Positions 48,001 to 58,952 of a stretch of DNA of 64,000 nt are shown here, piece after piece; the stretch's first letter is position 1, and each line of letters opens with the position of its first letter. Location of the stretch: assembly GCA_021018815.1 (NCBI GenBank), contig JAITYX010000086.1:1054001-1118000 (forward strand), in the 5' to 3' direction. Origin of the DNA: Talinum fruticosum. Taxonomy: Eukaryota; Streptophyta; Magnoliopsida; Caryophyllales; Talinaceae. The notes under the pieces are model-generated. The model did not search any database and had not been told where the DNA came from. It saw only the letters and a list, made by a program, of their open reading frames with translations. The position numbers and the translations under genes were made by a program.

Positions 48001-49414
48001 ACCCGAGTTATAGGAACCAAATGGATTTTCAAAAACTAACTGGATGAGGATGGGTTGGTAGTCAAAAATAAGGTGAGACGTGTGGCTCAAGGGTACAATC
48101 AAGAAGAAGGGATTAATTGTGGGGAAACCTTTGCACCAGTTGAGCAACCCCCTAGAGTTGAAAACTCGGAATTTCCAAATTTGCATCAAGCATTAATATT
48201 AAACTGTATCAAATGGATGTCAAATGTGCTTTTCTGAATGGTTTTATTTAAGAGGAAGTCTATGTTGAGCAACCCCTAGAGTTGAAAACTCAGAATTTCT
48301 AAATTATGTTTTCAAATTGCAAAAGGCTTTATATGGTCTTAAACAAGCTCCCGGAGCTTGGTATGAAAGACTAAGCAGACTTCTTGGTTGAAAATGATTT
48401 CAAAAGAGGTCAGATTGACAAAACTCTTTGCATAAAAACCAAGGGGAAAGATTTCCTTATAGCTCGGATTTATGTTGATGATATTATTTTTGGAGCTACT
48501 AATGAAACTCTATGAAGAGAGTTTTCCGAGTTCGTTGAGACAAGAATTCCAAATGAGCATAATGGAAGAGCATAATTTCTTTCTTAGTCTACAAATCGAG
48601 ACAAGATAAAGATGGCATCTATGTTCATCAACCTAAGTATACCAAGGAGATATTGAAGAAGTACAAGCTTCAAGATGTGAAATATGCAAGCAACACCTAT
48701 GAATAGTAGCATGAAGTCTGGACTTAGACGAAAAAGGTAAAGCAGTAGATCAAAAACTCTATAGAGGTATGATAGGATCTCTGTTATATCTCATATCCAA
48801 TGAGGTCGGACATTATGTTTAGCGTATGTTAGTGTGTAAGATTTCAAGAAAATCCAAAAGGATCACATCTCACTGCGGTGAAGAGGATTTTTAGATATCT
48901 TGCAGGAACTCGGAATCTTGGTCTATGATTCTCAAGGGACTCGAACCGACCCTCACTGGATACTTAGATACTAACTATGCTGGTTACAAGGTTGATAGAA
49001 AGAGCACATCAAGAGCATGCCAATTTCTGCATCAATCCCTCATATCTTGGCACTCAAAGAAACAGGACTCGGTAGCTCGTCAACTCGCTGAAGTTCGATA
49101 CATTGCAGCTGGAGCACGCGTTGCTCAGATTATGTGGGTCAAGCAACACTTGAAGGATCTTGGACTTTCATTTAAATATGTCCCAATCAAGTGTGACAAT
49201 CGAGTGCAATCAACAACACTAAGAATCCAATTCAGCACTCAAAGACAAAGCATATTGAGGTCGGTATCTTTTTCTAAGAGACCATTATAAGAAAGGTGAT
49301 ATTGAACTTGAATTCATTCCTATGATGTTTTAGTTAGCTTATATTTTCACTAAGCCACTTACTGAGGATCAGTTTTGTTTTATTAGGAATGAGCTTGGAA
49401 TGATTAATGCATGA
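48000..49414 (+). pseudogene. pol: S9 reverse transcriptase and RNase H
   Basis: RT begins near 48000 with the KNKLDEDGLVV-like region. GYNQEEGINCGETFAPVE is at 48090-48145, followed by a duplication-like repeat of the [10 protein letters not shown] segment (48145-48180 and 48265-48300). An intact YVDDIIFGATNETL lies at 48471-48512. RNase H 48925-49290 has NYAGYKVDRKSTSRACQF, LISWHSKKQDSVARQLAEVR, IMWVKQHLKDLGLSF and IKCDN. Ends GMINA, stop TGA at 49412-49414. Multiple frameshifts. Confidence 0.88.
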
Positions 49415-49970
49415 TTATGTGTTTTTATAAGTGAAATTTTCTTGCATGATTATGTGTTATATGTTGTTTTTCTTTGTCTTAATAACAATTGGTTCAGTTG
49501 ACCAAGTGAAACCGAGCCATGAGTTATTAGGTCTCCGAGTGTTCCGAGTCACTAAGAAACGGTACTAAGTCGGACTTAGTTTTTCAACAAAATGGACATC
49601 AATCTTCCGAAATCATCTCTAGATAAATAGAGAAATTCAAAAATATTTTTTAAAATCTTTCTCTGTCTCTCTCTCTACCGAAGCATCAATCGGAGCGAAC
49701 TAGTCTGTTGGAAGATAGTCGCTGAAATTCTAACCATTGGAAAGTAGAAACGTAACACCTGTCTAAGGCGGCCATTGGAGGTTCGAGTCGATCGAAGGTC
49801 GAAGGACATTTCTTTTGATATACATAACACCTTTTTACCTTCATTTCGCTACTTTACTCACTCGCCTACTTACTGTCTAAGCATTCTCGCTCTCACTCTC
49901 TGAATTCTCGGTGCTCTCATTCTCTCTCTCTTTCTCGTTCATTTGTTCGTTCTTTTCAAAAATCCTCACC
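49415..49970 (+). other. S9 pol-aORF spacer
   Basis: Non-coding. The TATA position seen in other copies reads GATATACATAAC near 49818, so the box is degraded here. The CT-rich leader is kept (49875-49945). No gene is seen. Confidence 0.6.
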
Positions 49971-51310
49971 ATGCCTAAAAGGGGTTCTACCTAAGATTTT
50001 CCGGGGTTTGCAACCAAGAAACCCCGCACCAAAACTCCTCAAGAGGGTACTTCTAACCCCTCTAAAGTTTTCGTCACCCAACACCCGATGTTGGATGACA
50101 AATTTTTCCCAACCACTTCGTTTTCGTGGTTGCAACACATCAAAACCACTCGGAATATACAATTTTCACGTGCTTCTTTGAGTTCATCTATCTTGAACTT
50201 GTTACCGAGTTGTACTCAAACATGTCTTACTCGAGGGATTCATTACCTCACGAGTTCAAGATAAGGTGGTTCGCATCAACCTGTCTCTTTTACACGGACT
50301 TTTCAATGTCTCTTCTCTCTTTCTCGAACCGAAATCCCATCCCATTCAATGAGATTGCAGATGAGTTCTTTGAGAAATACGCCAAAGAGATCCCCGAGTC
50401 ATGCAAAAACTTATTTGTGAATCGGATGAGGACCGAGGCCAGATTACTCTGTTTTCTCTTGATGAGAACCTTCTTCTCTCATCACTCGAGCAAGGAGAAT
50501 CCCAACTAAAAAGTCTCAAAGCTCTTTTTGATATTCTAGAGGGCTATGATGTAGACCTTTTCCTAGCGATTCTTGAGCAAATGGCTTATGTGCCAACTCA
50601 ATAAAAAACTCTTTTTCTTTCCCCTACGGAGCCCTTCTAACTGTTGTCTTCAAATAGTTTAAGGTTCCCTTCCCCTCGAACCCAAATGCAATGTTTGAGG
50701 CTACCATAGTGGTAGGTAGGAAGGAGCTTCTAAGCTATGGATATGAGGAACTCAAGCCTGGTGTTTGGGTCCACGGTCCGAGTTAAAGGCCCCTTCACCT
50801 CCTCCCAGGTCAAACTCGGATTCCTTTACCACTCCCTCCTCCATGAGGTGGTCCATGTGCTTTTGAACCACCTTCACGTAGCAACTGCTGCTTTGTCGAC
50901 AATTTTGATAGACAAACTCTCCTCCGTGTCGGAAGAACTTCGGGCACTCTGTCCAATCTCGGCCCAGCCTGAGGAGGAGAAGGAGGAAGTGAAGGAAGAG
51001 GAGAAGGAGGAAGAAGAAAAAGAGAAAGAGGAAGCAGCTCGGATCGAGGGACAAGGTGTTATAGTCCCCGAACCAAAACCGATCAGCTCAAATGATAGGG
51101 TCGAAGACGTTGGTCGATCCACGGTTGTCAAGTCGAAGCACCTCCCTCCACCGTCCGCCAAGAGGATGACCCCAAGGATGATATGGCCATAGGTCGACGA
51201 CCGTAACAAAGCCATTGCTCGACATCCTTATGATGCTGCCGCCACGATCATCAACGTCATCTCAAGCTTGCCGGCGACGGCTCACCGCTCGTTCCTCCAC
51301 CTCAGCACCG
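49971..51310 (+). pseudogene. S9 aORF
   Basis: Start ATG at 49971 in the context ACCATGCC (Met-Pro-Lys-Arg), with an in-frame stop after about eight codons. 50126-50509 holds the conserved block: FEFIYLELVTELYSNMSYSR, then NRNPIPFNEIADEFFEKYAK and MRTEARLLCFLLMRTFFSHH. 50500-50600 continues KALFDILEGYDVDLFLAILE. 50737-51192 (151 codons open) is the C-terminal half: IDKLSSVSEELRALCP, then a 40-residue Glu/Lys run (predicted helix or coiled coil, about 50965-51035) and a basic tail. No clear transmembrane helix, so the 'envelope-like' label used for some Sirevirus third ORFs is not supported by sight. The stop is uncertain. Confidence 0.7.
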
Positions 51311-51745
51311 TAAGCCCCCTCGTCTTAGTTTCTTTTCTTTATTTTCTTCATTTGTTTTTGTCCAACATCAAGTGTACCTACTTTTTACTTTTTCTTCCCT
51401 GTTTTTAATGAAATGCAAGGGGGAGAAATATAGAAAACCGATGTTGTTGTGTTTAGGGGACCTCACCCTCTTTTTTTTAATGAATGAATTTTCTTTTTCC
51501 GAGTTACTACTTTCGAGTTCAATGTCTCATATTTTTTTTTCTCGCTATGATATTATCTTCTCAATTCTTTGATCTTATATGCTATGAGTAATGATAGTAT
51601 CCGTAATGCATTTTCTAAGTATGAAATATTTCTCAATCATTACTTCTTACTCTAATATGTACTACTTAGTGAGAATGAAAACTCATGTTTTACACTCACA
51701 AGTTTCTATCTAACCATGGAATGCCTTTCACCAGAAAGGGGAAAT
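51311..51745 (+). other. S9 3' UTR with three polypurine tracts
   Basis: AAGGGGGAGAAA at 51417-51428, TTTAGGGGA at 51452-51460, and the primary tract AGAAAGGGGAAAT at 51733-51745 directly before the LTR. No gene is seen. Confidence 0.75.
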
Positions 51746-53227
51746 TGAAGACTCATATTCTAACTCTAAGTCATTCTGAGTACCACAAGAAGATTCAGGT
51801 ATAAATCTCATCCCTCCTAAGTTTTGATTTCAAGACATTCCGAGTGTTATAGAAACTCTAGTATAAGTTTTCATTCGTTTCTAGTCGACTCGGAAAACAC
51901 ATTCTTGTATATCTTCTACATTGATGTTTATGACTCATTCAAACATCACTTAGAAATATCCCATGTTCAAATAATTTCCCTAATCTTTTATTATGAGTTC
52001 GACTACATACTTTAACGTAAAATGAATTACAACGTTAATTCCTCTTTCTAAGTCAGTTTGTGTGTTTGAGAATTATTTGTCCGGATCAAGTTGGTATACT
52101 CGATGATTCTATTCTTTCTAACTTGATTATCCTTAGAATTGACTCGATGGAATTTTAGAATATTGAATATTAGACTCGGAAAGTTCCACTCTTCTAGGCC
52201 TAAGATAATTATGCACTTAATGGTCGAAATTAAATTATTATTTGTACTTGAATTTTAGACTAAAGTATTTTATACTTTAAGAACCAAAGTGGTTTACTTT
52301 TGTAGGTTATTCAAATGAGGTTACCTCATTTTTTAAATACAAAAGTAGTCGGCTTCTAGCTGTTAATCACCAAGAAACTAGCTTTATTTACTTCGAACAG
52401 GGCTCGAAACCTTGTCGTAGCTGTCTGTTTCCAAACACTGGAAAACTTCAATGCTAGGATCAACGGTGGTTTCCACCTTACTTTTCGAGACATCACCGGT
52501 TGACTGGAGTACCTTTAGGAGCCAAGAGTAGTTAGACAACGTTCACATCCCAACGGATCTTTTCTAAGTGACTCGGAAGAACCGTTACAATGATTAGTAA
52601 GGACTTCGCTAAGAACTAAGACACAACGGTCATTCCGCTTGGTCATCTATAAATACAAGCCTCTTCACAAGACTTGAAGATTGCCGAATTATTGGTGAAA
52701 CGCATTACTTAAGTGAAAGTCATTGTTTTCATATTTAATCTTCTATTTACTACTCCAAGTTTGTAATTAATATTTTACGAGTTGTAAAATCTTGTAATCG
52801 GCTACATACTTTTCTTACATTCCGAGTAAGCTCCCTTGACTGAGCTGTAAGGGTTAAGCGAGCTCGGTTGTCCCTAACTGTAAAGGTTATCTCGGTTAGG
52901 AAGTATTAGATCGAGATAAGGGAACTTCTAAGTGTAGGAAAATATTTTAAGGAATTGTCTAAGGGAGCAATTCGGTAGAGTCGATCCTTTGTATTTTCGG
53001 GATTCAAAATAGCGGATTTGACTTGGTGCTTGGATTAGCATTATCTATGGTTTTCCGCCCAGGAGGGTTTCCACGTATTTTTGAGAGTATACATTTACGA
53101 GTCCAATCTAGACTTAAACGCAACTGTTTATCTTTTTCTAGCAAAAAGATTCTAAGTTTGTTTAATTTTCCTCATTACCCTATTCGCCCCCTCTAGGGTG
53201 ACTTAGACTCTTCGAGAGCAAGCCTTC
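51746..53227 (+). repeat. S9 3' LTR
   Basis: From TGAAGACTCATATTC to GAGCAAGCCTTC (the final A lost or merged with the duplication). The TATA position reads CTATAAATAC at 52647-52656. Followed by GAAAA (53228-53232). Confidence 0.9.
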
Positions 53228-53232
53228 GAAAA

Positions 53233-54560
53233 CAATCGGCAGAAAGGTTCATCTTACTAAATGAGGAAACGAGTTCATCAAACTTAGAAATAGAAATTGC
53301 GGATTTGGAAACAACAGAGCTAGAAGTTAAACTAATAGAAACAGGAACACAAATAAACGCTCTAGAGTTAGACTCGGGAATAGGGTGCTTTCCTAAGCTA
53401 ACGAGCAAATGCTTGGCCTTCTGCAAGCATCGATCTAAGTAATATGTTTAGACCATTCGGCGTCAAGTTGGTGATGAATCTGGACAGATTAAGCTGCGAG
53501 TGCACATGGCTCAAGATAATACTGAAACTAAATTCCCTCTAGGTTCTTCCCCTGTCCAAATAGCGGACTAAAGATATTTCTCCCAACTAAATTGGTCCGA
53601 GTTTGGTATGGACTGCCCCTCTTTGAAGAGGTAGGGTGCCTCCTTTTCCATTACATGGCAGTCGTTAAAAATTTCTAAACCGGGTACTAGAATGCCCTTT
53701 TACTTGAGCTAATAAGGCTCGAGAAAGCCGTAGTAGGGAAGTCATCCCCTTCTTCCTGAAACTGCCCGTTTAGGATATGAGGAAAGGGTTTGATGGAACT
53801 GACTATGTGTCATACAAGACACTTGTATATGTAAGTATTCAGGAGTGGTTGGCTGCACCATCAAAGCCTACTCAAGTCGTACTTTCAAGGGGTCACGAGT
53901 TTGTCTAATTATTCTAACCACCTACTCTCGTGGAGTTAAGCCATTTGCTTAACAATAGGTTGATAGCCTAGCCTCGAACTTATAGTTGTTGGTGGGTTAA
54001 AGGGTTGGAAAAATTGGGTGATATTCCCTCCGGCCTGCATAGGCCCGAAAAATACCCCTTTTCCTTAGCATCGAGTCGACACTAGGGTTTCCATAAGGAT
54101 TAAAGTTGAGAGATGCTTCATCCTTGTCTAAAACGATGACGAGTCTCAAAACCGTAAAGTTCTTCGCCATCGGCGTCGAGTTCAATTTGGACGATAGATT
54201 CTTTGGAGGTGATGGTGGCATAGAGATTGTCCCCTTGATCGTTATGACCGACAATTGATGATGATCTTAACTTTTTGGTGTAGAGGGCAGGGCACTCGCT
54301 TGATGGTCATGTTACCAAGGGTGTCCTAGAAGCAAATTAAATGTAGGTGGGATGTCCAAGACTTGAAAATCAATGTTCTTCACGACTAGTCCCACATTAA
54401 TTGGCAAGGTCACTGTTCCCAAGGCTGTCCTTTTAGAATTATTATAGGCTTGGAGATGAACAGGTTTGTTTAGAGAGTTGTTGCTCTCGATACCTAGCCT
54501 CTTGGCAATCCTCCATGGACAAATGTTCACAGTAGATTCATTGTCTCGCTAAGGTTAGGG
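53233..54560 (-). pseudogene. T1 protease and protease-RT spacer
   Basis: Gypsy aspartic protease at 54312-54560: the D-N-x-S active-site block just above 54530, then NICPWRIAKRLGIESNNSLN, LGTVTLPINVGLVVKNIDFQ and FNLLLGHPW. The spacer follows (53997-54254 and 53193-53426, KLLVSLGKHPIPESNSRAF-like), reaching the S9 insertion. Order and motifs match Tat/Ogre polyproteins. Frameshifts near 54270 and 53900. Confidence 0.75.
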
Positions 54561-55700
54561 GAATGAACTTGTTAATACAAGTAATTGTTAAGTAAAGGGC
54601 ATTGTTGTGTGTAATGCCTTCTTCAAAGAGATCTTTCTTACCAAAGGTAATAGTTCTGTCTCCATTGTTAACAAATCCTACTACTTGCTTAGGCATGGTT
54701 TGAGGAGAGACCTCTATTTTGATAAGTGGATCAACTACCTTTGTTTTTGGGAAGCGGATATCGGTTGTAAGATAGAGATATCAACTTTGAGTTTTTGAAG
54801 TTGTTTTAGGATTGGGTCTTCCTCTTTAGTAGCTTCAAGTTCTTTTGGGGTTCTTGAATCTATTGTGGACCCTCCGGTGCATTATGCCGTCTAGATTTAA
54901 TAAGGAATTGGATTTTCGGACTCTTTGGTTCTCCCCAAAAGTCTTCTTCTTCTAAGGTGGCGTGCCTCAAAAGTTGTCATCACTGTCATCTTTGGTTTTG
55001 TACACGTCTTCTTCATCACTTACCCACAATCGATGGACTTGTGGATCTAGGGAGGCAAGCTAGGAAGTGGTTTGGACTCATTGATGTCTTGAATGAAAAC
55101 CGATAGGTCCCATCGACCTGGAATGGGTTCGGAGAATATGGCTAACGTGCCGATGAAAGGATTTTTGCTATTGCTTGGTTTCAGGCGGTGTTAGAGAAGG
55201 AGTTCACCATTATGGAACATGCTCTCCAGCTTATTCTTGCACGTTCAACATTGCTCGATGTTGTGTCATTGTGCACGATGGTCTTTCTGAGAATTTTCCT
55301 GCGTCCTAGTGTTTAGACTGTTTCGCAGTTTCGATTATGCTCTTATAGGTGGCAATTCTATTTTCCTTTGAGCCAACATGCGGTGAAGGCCTTCAGTATA
55401 CATGGTATCAATTGGAATGTAGTCATTGTACTGTTAAGGGATTGACATCTGCACCCCTATTATTGCCTTTGTTGGAGGTCTTGCTTGTCCTTAAGCCGGT
55501 AGTTACCTCTATATCCAATCATGACTTTCGTTGTTGTGGTACACAACTCTTATTCTATCAGCATGCTAGCATCTCTAAGGACTCAAAAACTTATAAACAG
55601 TAAGAATTTAAGGTGCTAATTATAATGATCCGTAATTGGTCCTTCTTGGAAGGTGAATCTACCATGTAGGCGGCCTTTGCCCTCCATCCGGTGAGAAAGT
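54560..55700 (-). pseudogene. T1 gag-protease region, poorly readable
   Basis: Sequence between the gag core and protease. On the minus strand short open pieces are Glu/Lys-rich, as expected for this part of a Tat polyprotein, but no zinc knuckle could be read. No other gene is seen. Confidence 0.5.
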
Positions 55701-56640
55701 CTATAAACATTTCTTTCTCACCTTATTTGGTCAACTCCATGTCTCTAAGTGTCATAGGTAGATCGAGTGTTATAGGAGTATTGGTGTAGGAACTCCTTAC
55801 ACGGATCATTGCATTTGGTGACCTTGCGTGGGTCAACCGTGTTATACCACTTCATTACATCACTGTCTAAAGTCCATAGGAGGACGATGTGGTAAGTGTC
55901 TTTTGGTATGTTCTTAAGAGGCATTGCTTTTAACAAATTGCGAACATGATGATGGGGATTCGCAGAACCTCAAAACTTGATGTCGGGCATGGTGAACTTA
56001 GGGGTAGCTTCCCTTTGGAATTGAAGTGAATCCTTTATGATCCAAGTAATGCTTACTGAACATGGATGACTCGCTTAACATTTGTTTTATTTGATGTATA
56101 TGTGGATTAGACTTGGATTCATGTTTGGGACTGCGTAGAGGAGATGGACTAGGTGGAGGACCTCCTCCTACTAATTGTTCTTCTCCTTCACCGTCTATCT
56201 TACTATCCTCATTAGGTTTTAAGATAGCTTGAGAGTGTCCGATATGGATTCTATTTATTACCATGAGCCTCAATTCGAGCTTCCATCTTGGTTGAGGTTT
56301 CATTGAGCAAGGTGATTATAGGAGATGGTTTTGGTGTTCCGTTCATTGGTGGTGAATTCTTCTTAGGTACTATTCTACGATAGAAAATAGATTGAATTGG
56401 TGTAGTATGCACCAAGGTAGGTCGTGACTCGAATAGACTGTGTGGTAAAGCGTGGTGCGGATCGAGGGGAAGATGTGTTAGACTCCTTGCTGAGGTGTTC
56501 TAACCTTTTAGAGCTCGGATTCCGACTATCCTCAATGGTATTAGACTTCTCTATTCTGTTGCCCAAAGGATAATGCTTTGGACCATGTGAAGGAACACCA
56601 CTTTTGGGAAGAAGGGGCTTAAGCGTGAGACTCGAAGGAA
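55700..56640 (-). pseudogene. gag: T1 gag
   Basis: 55745-55936 carries the gypsy gag core: PKDTYHIVLLWTLDSDVMKW, then KEFLHQYSYNTRSTYDT, the typical pattern before the nucleocapsid. Upstream pieces 55998-56303 (Pro/Ser-rich, HIHQIKQMLSESSMFSKH) and 56375-56566 (RIEKSNTIEDSRNPSSKRLE) are probably the N-terminal gag. Frames are broken between them. Confidence 0.7.
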
Positions 56641-57657
56641 AGAAGTATGCCTTTTATTTGGATGCATCTAAAGAATCCAAAACAATGAAATGTATGCAAT
56701 GATGCTTATGACTTAGCTAATGCATAACTGGAATGTATACATGATTATTCCTAATTGGATATGGATTTGTTTTGGCTAAATGAAAAATGAAAATGCACTC
56801 ATTTAATTTGAGATGAATTTATTTTAGCTAAATAAAAAATAAAAAATCTAAATGGACTCACCTAATTTGAGATGAATTTGTTTTGGCTAAATGAGAAATG
56901 AAAAATGTAAAATGGACTCACCTAATTAAAAAGTTCAAAATCATAGAACAAACTTACTCGAAGAGATAAAGGGATCCTTGCTAGGACCCTTTTGGACTTA
57001 CTAGCGATGCTGCCTGAAACCTAAACTACCTATACTAAGATGAATTTTAGGATGATTCAGAAATGAAATTAATGGACCAACCTAAAAAGAAAAAAGGAAA
57101 TTTTTGACTTTTGGCTAGATAGAAGTAATGGAACGAGTCTATGAATTTTATTATGGTAGTTTATTTGCACCCATTCAAGGGGTAATCAGCAATCCTTACA
57201 TATCCCTAAATGCTCACAAGTAGTTTATTAAAAGCTAAAAGCAATCACACGCATCCATGCATGTAAATGAAGAGACAGGGTAAAACCTAAACAACCGAGT
57301 GTCTATGGTTAAAAGAGGGTTAAATCTAGATAGGATACATGGTGTCTCACGGTTCGAGCATTTAATCTTGCATGGGCTGCACGATAGGAAAAGCATGAAT
57401 CCTTGGTGCATTCGAAGAGAGCATGCTATGCGAGAAGAGGTACTACCTCCCCGACAATCAAGCCTAGTTGGGCTCGTGCGGGTTAACAGTTCGAACCTCT
57501 TCTAAAAATTGTTCTTAAAAAATGTAGTGTCTAATGGTCGAACAACATAAAAATAAACTATGTTCGAGGTTACCTAAATGTGGGATGTCTAATGCAAATA
57601 CATTATGAAAACTCACAACTCAAATTTTCAAGTCTTGCCTTCTTAATAAATGATTTT
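56640..57657 (-). other. T1 5' leader
   Basis: About 1 kb between primer-binding site and gag. Holds a three-unit tandem repeat at about 56753-56935 (units 52-60 bases, shared core TGGCTAAATGA). Apart from that repeat no gene is visible; Ogre-type elements can have an extra ORF here, but none is evident. Confidence 0.6.
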
Positions 57658-57674
57658 CCCCAATGGAGTCACCA
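57658..57674 (-). promoter_or_regulatory. T1 primer-binding site
   Basis: Minus strand TGGTGACTCCATTGGGG, two bases inside the LTR end. The pattern is that of the tRNA-Arg-primed Tat/Ogre elements. Confidence 0.7.
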
Positions 57675-57676
57675 CT

Positions 57677-57959
57677 TGCGTATCCCACGGGGCCCAAGCT
57701 TCCCCACGAATTGACAAGATTTTTGGTTTTTGAAGATGGAAATGATTTGAGGACGAAAAATTGATTTTTGAATGTGGGGATGAATCTGCTATTAAGATTT
57801 TCGGGTTTTATTAATATTTTATTTTAGGAATTGCTTTCAAAAATCTCGGGATATTATTTCATAACTAAAAATAAAAATAAATTAGGTTAATTAGATTCTT
57901 CCATGGGGATTTAGGGCCAAATTGGTGTGAAAAGACCAGTTTGGACCGAAACCTTACCC
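57677..57959 (-). repeat. T1 5' LTR, inner (U5) part
   Basis: Minus-strand LTR end, starting (plus strand) TGCGTATCCCAC. Its part 57795-57900 is the source of, or homologous to, the filler at 17335-17433. S10 begins at about 57960. Confidence 0.7.
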
Positions 57960-58952
57960 GATTTACAAAACTTTTTTACTAAAACCAAGGGGAAAAATTT
58001 TCTTATCATTCGATTTATGTTGATGGCATTATTTTTGGAGCAACGAATGAAACTCTATGTCAAGAGTTTTCCGAGTTGATGAGACAAGAGTTCCAAATAA
58101 GTATGATGGGAGAACTCAACTTCTTTCTTGGTCTACTAATCAAACAAGACAAGGATGGCATATATGTCCATCAATCGAAGTATACCAAGGAGTTGTTAAA
58201 GAAGTACAAGCTACAAGATGTGAAGCATGGAGCAACACCTATGAGTAGCGCTTTAAACTGGACTTAGAAAGGTAAAGTCTGTAGATTAGAAACTCTACAG
58301 AGGTATGATTGGATCTCTAGTTTATCTCACACCTAGTAGGCCATATATCATGTTTAGTCTCGCCTTTGTGCAAGATTTCAAGCTAATCCAAAAGAATCAC
58401 ATCTCATTGTGGTGAAGAGAATTTTCGGATATCTTGTAGGGACTTAGAATTTTCGTCTATGGTTTCCAAAAGACTCAAAACCGACTCTCACTTGGATACT
58501 TATATGCTGATTATGCTAGATACAAAGTTGATAGAAAGAGTTCATCAGGAGCATGTCAATTTCTCGGGTGAATCCCTCATCTCTTGGCATTCAAAGAAAC
58601 ATAACTCGGTTGCTCTATCAACCGCCGAGGCTGAGTGCATGACAGCTGGAGCTTTTTGTGCTCGGATTATGTGGATTAAGCAGCACTTGAAGGATCTCGG
58701 GCTATCATTCACATCTATCCGAATCAAGTGTGATAATCGAGTGCAATCGGTATCACTAAGAATCCTGTCCAGCACTCAAAGACAAAGCATATTGAGATCG
58801 GGTATCATTTTATGAGACAACATTCCGAGAAAGGTGATATTAAACTTGAATTCATTCTTATGAAATTTCAGTTAGCTGATGTTTTCACTAGGTCTCTTAA
58901 TGAGGATCAATTTTGTTTTATTAGGAATGAGCTTGGCATGATTATTGCATGA
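57960..58952 (+). pseudogene. pol: S10 pol: partial RT and RNase H
   Basis: Starts within the RT fingers/palm. The catalytic motif reads YVDG (58017-58028), with the second Asp changed to Gly. 58076-58267 continues IKQDKDGIYVHQSKYTKELL. RNase H 58459-58815: ESLISWHSKKHNSVALSTAE, AEC (Glu), IMWIKQHLKDLGLSF, IKCDN. The stop at 58950-58952 follows the GMIIA end. Frameshifts near 58280 and 58560. Confidence 0.85.

Larger units (their letters stand above)
43589..53227 (+). mobile_element. S9: complete Sirevirus inserted in T1
   Basis: A 9,639-base plus-strand copy with both LTRs (1,478 and 1,482 bases), primer-binding site, gag, protease, integrase, RT, RNase H, spacer, aORF, polypurine tracts, and a GAAAA duplication. 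T1 coding sequence continues on both sides. The LTRs differ at many positions, so the insertion is not recent. Both gag and pol carry several stops and frameshifts; it is non-autonomous. Confidence 0.92.

Noticed and set aside
50752..51215. Antisense Ser/Phe/Leu-rich open frames that look like membrane proteins
   Set aside because: They are the complement of the Glu/Lys coiled-coil region of the S9 aORF, not a real membrane protein.
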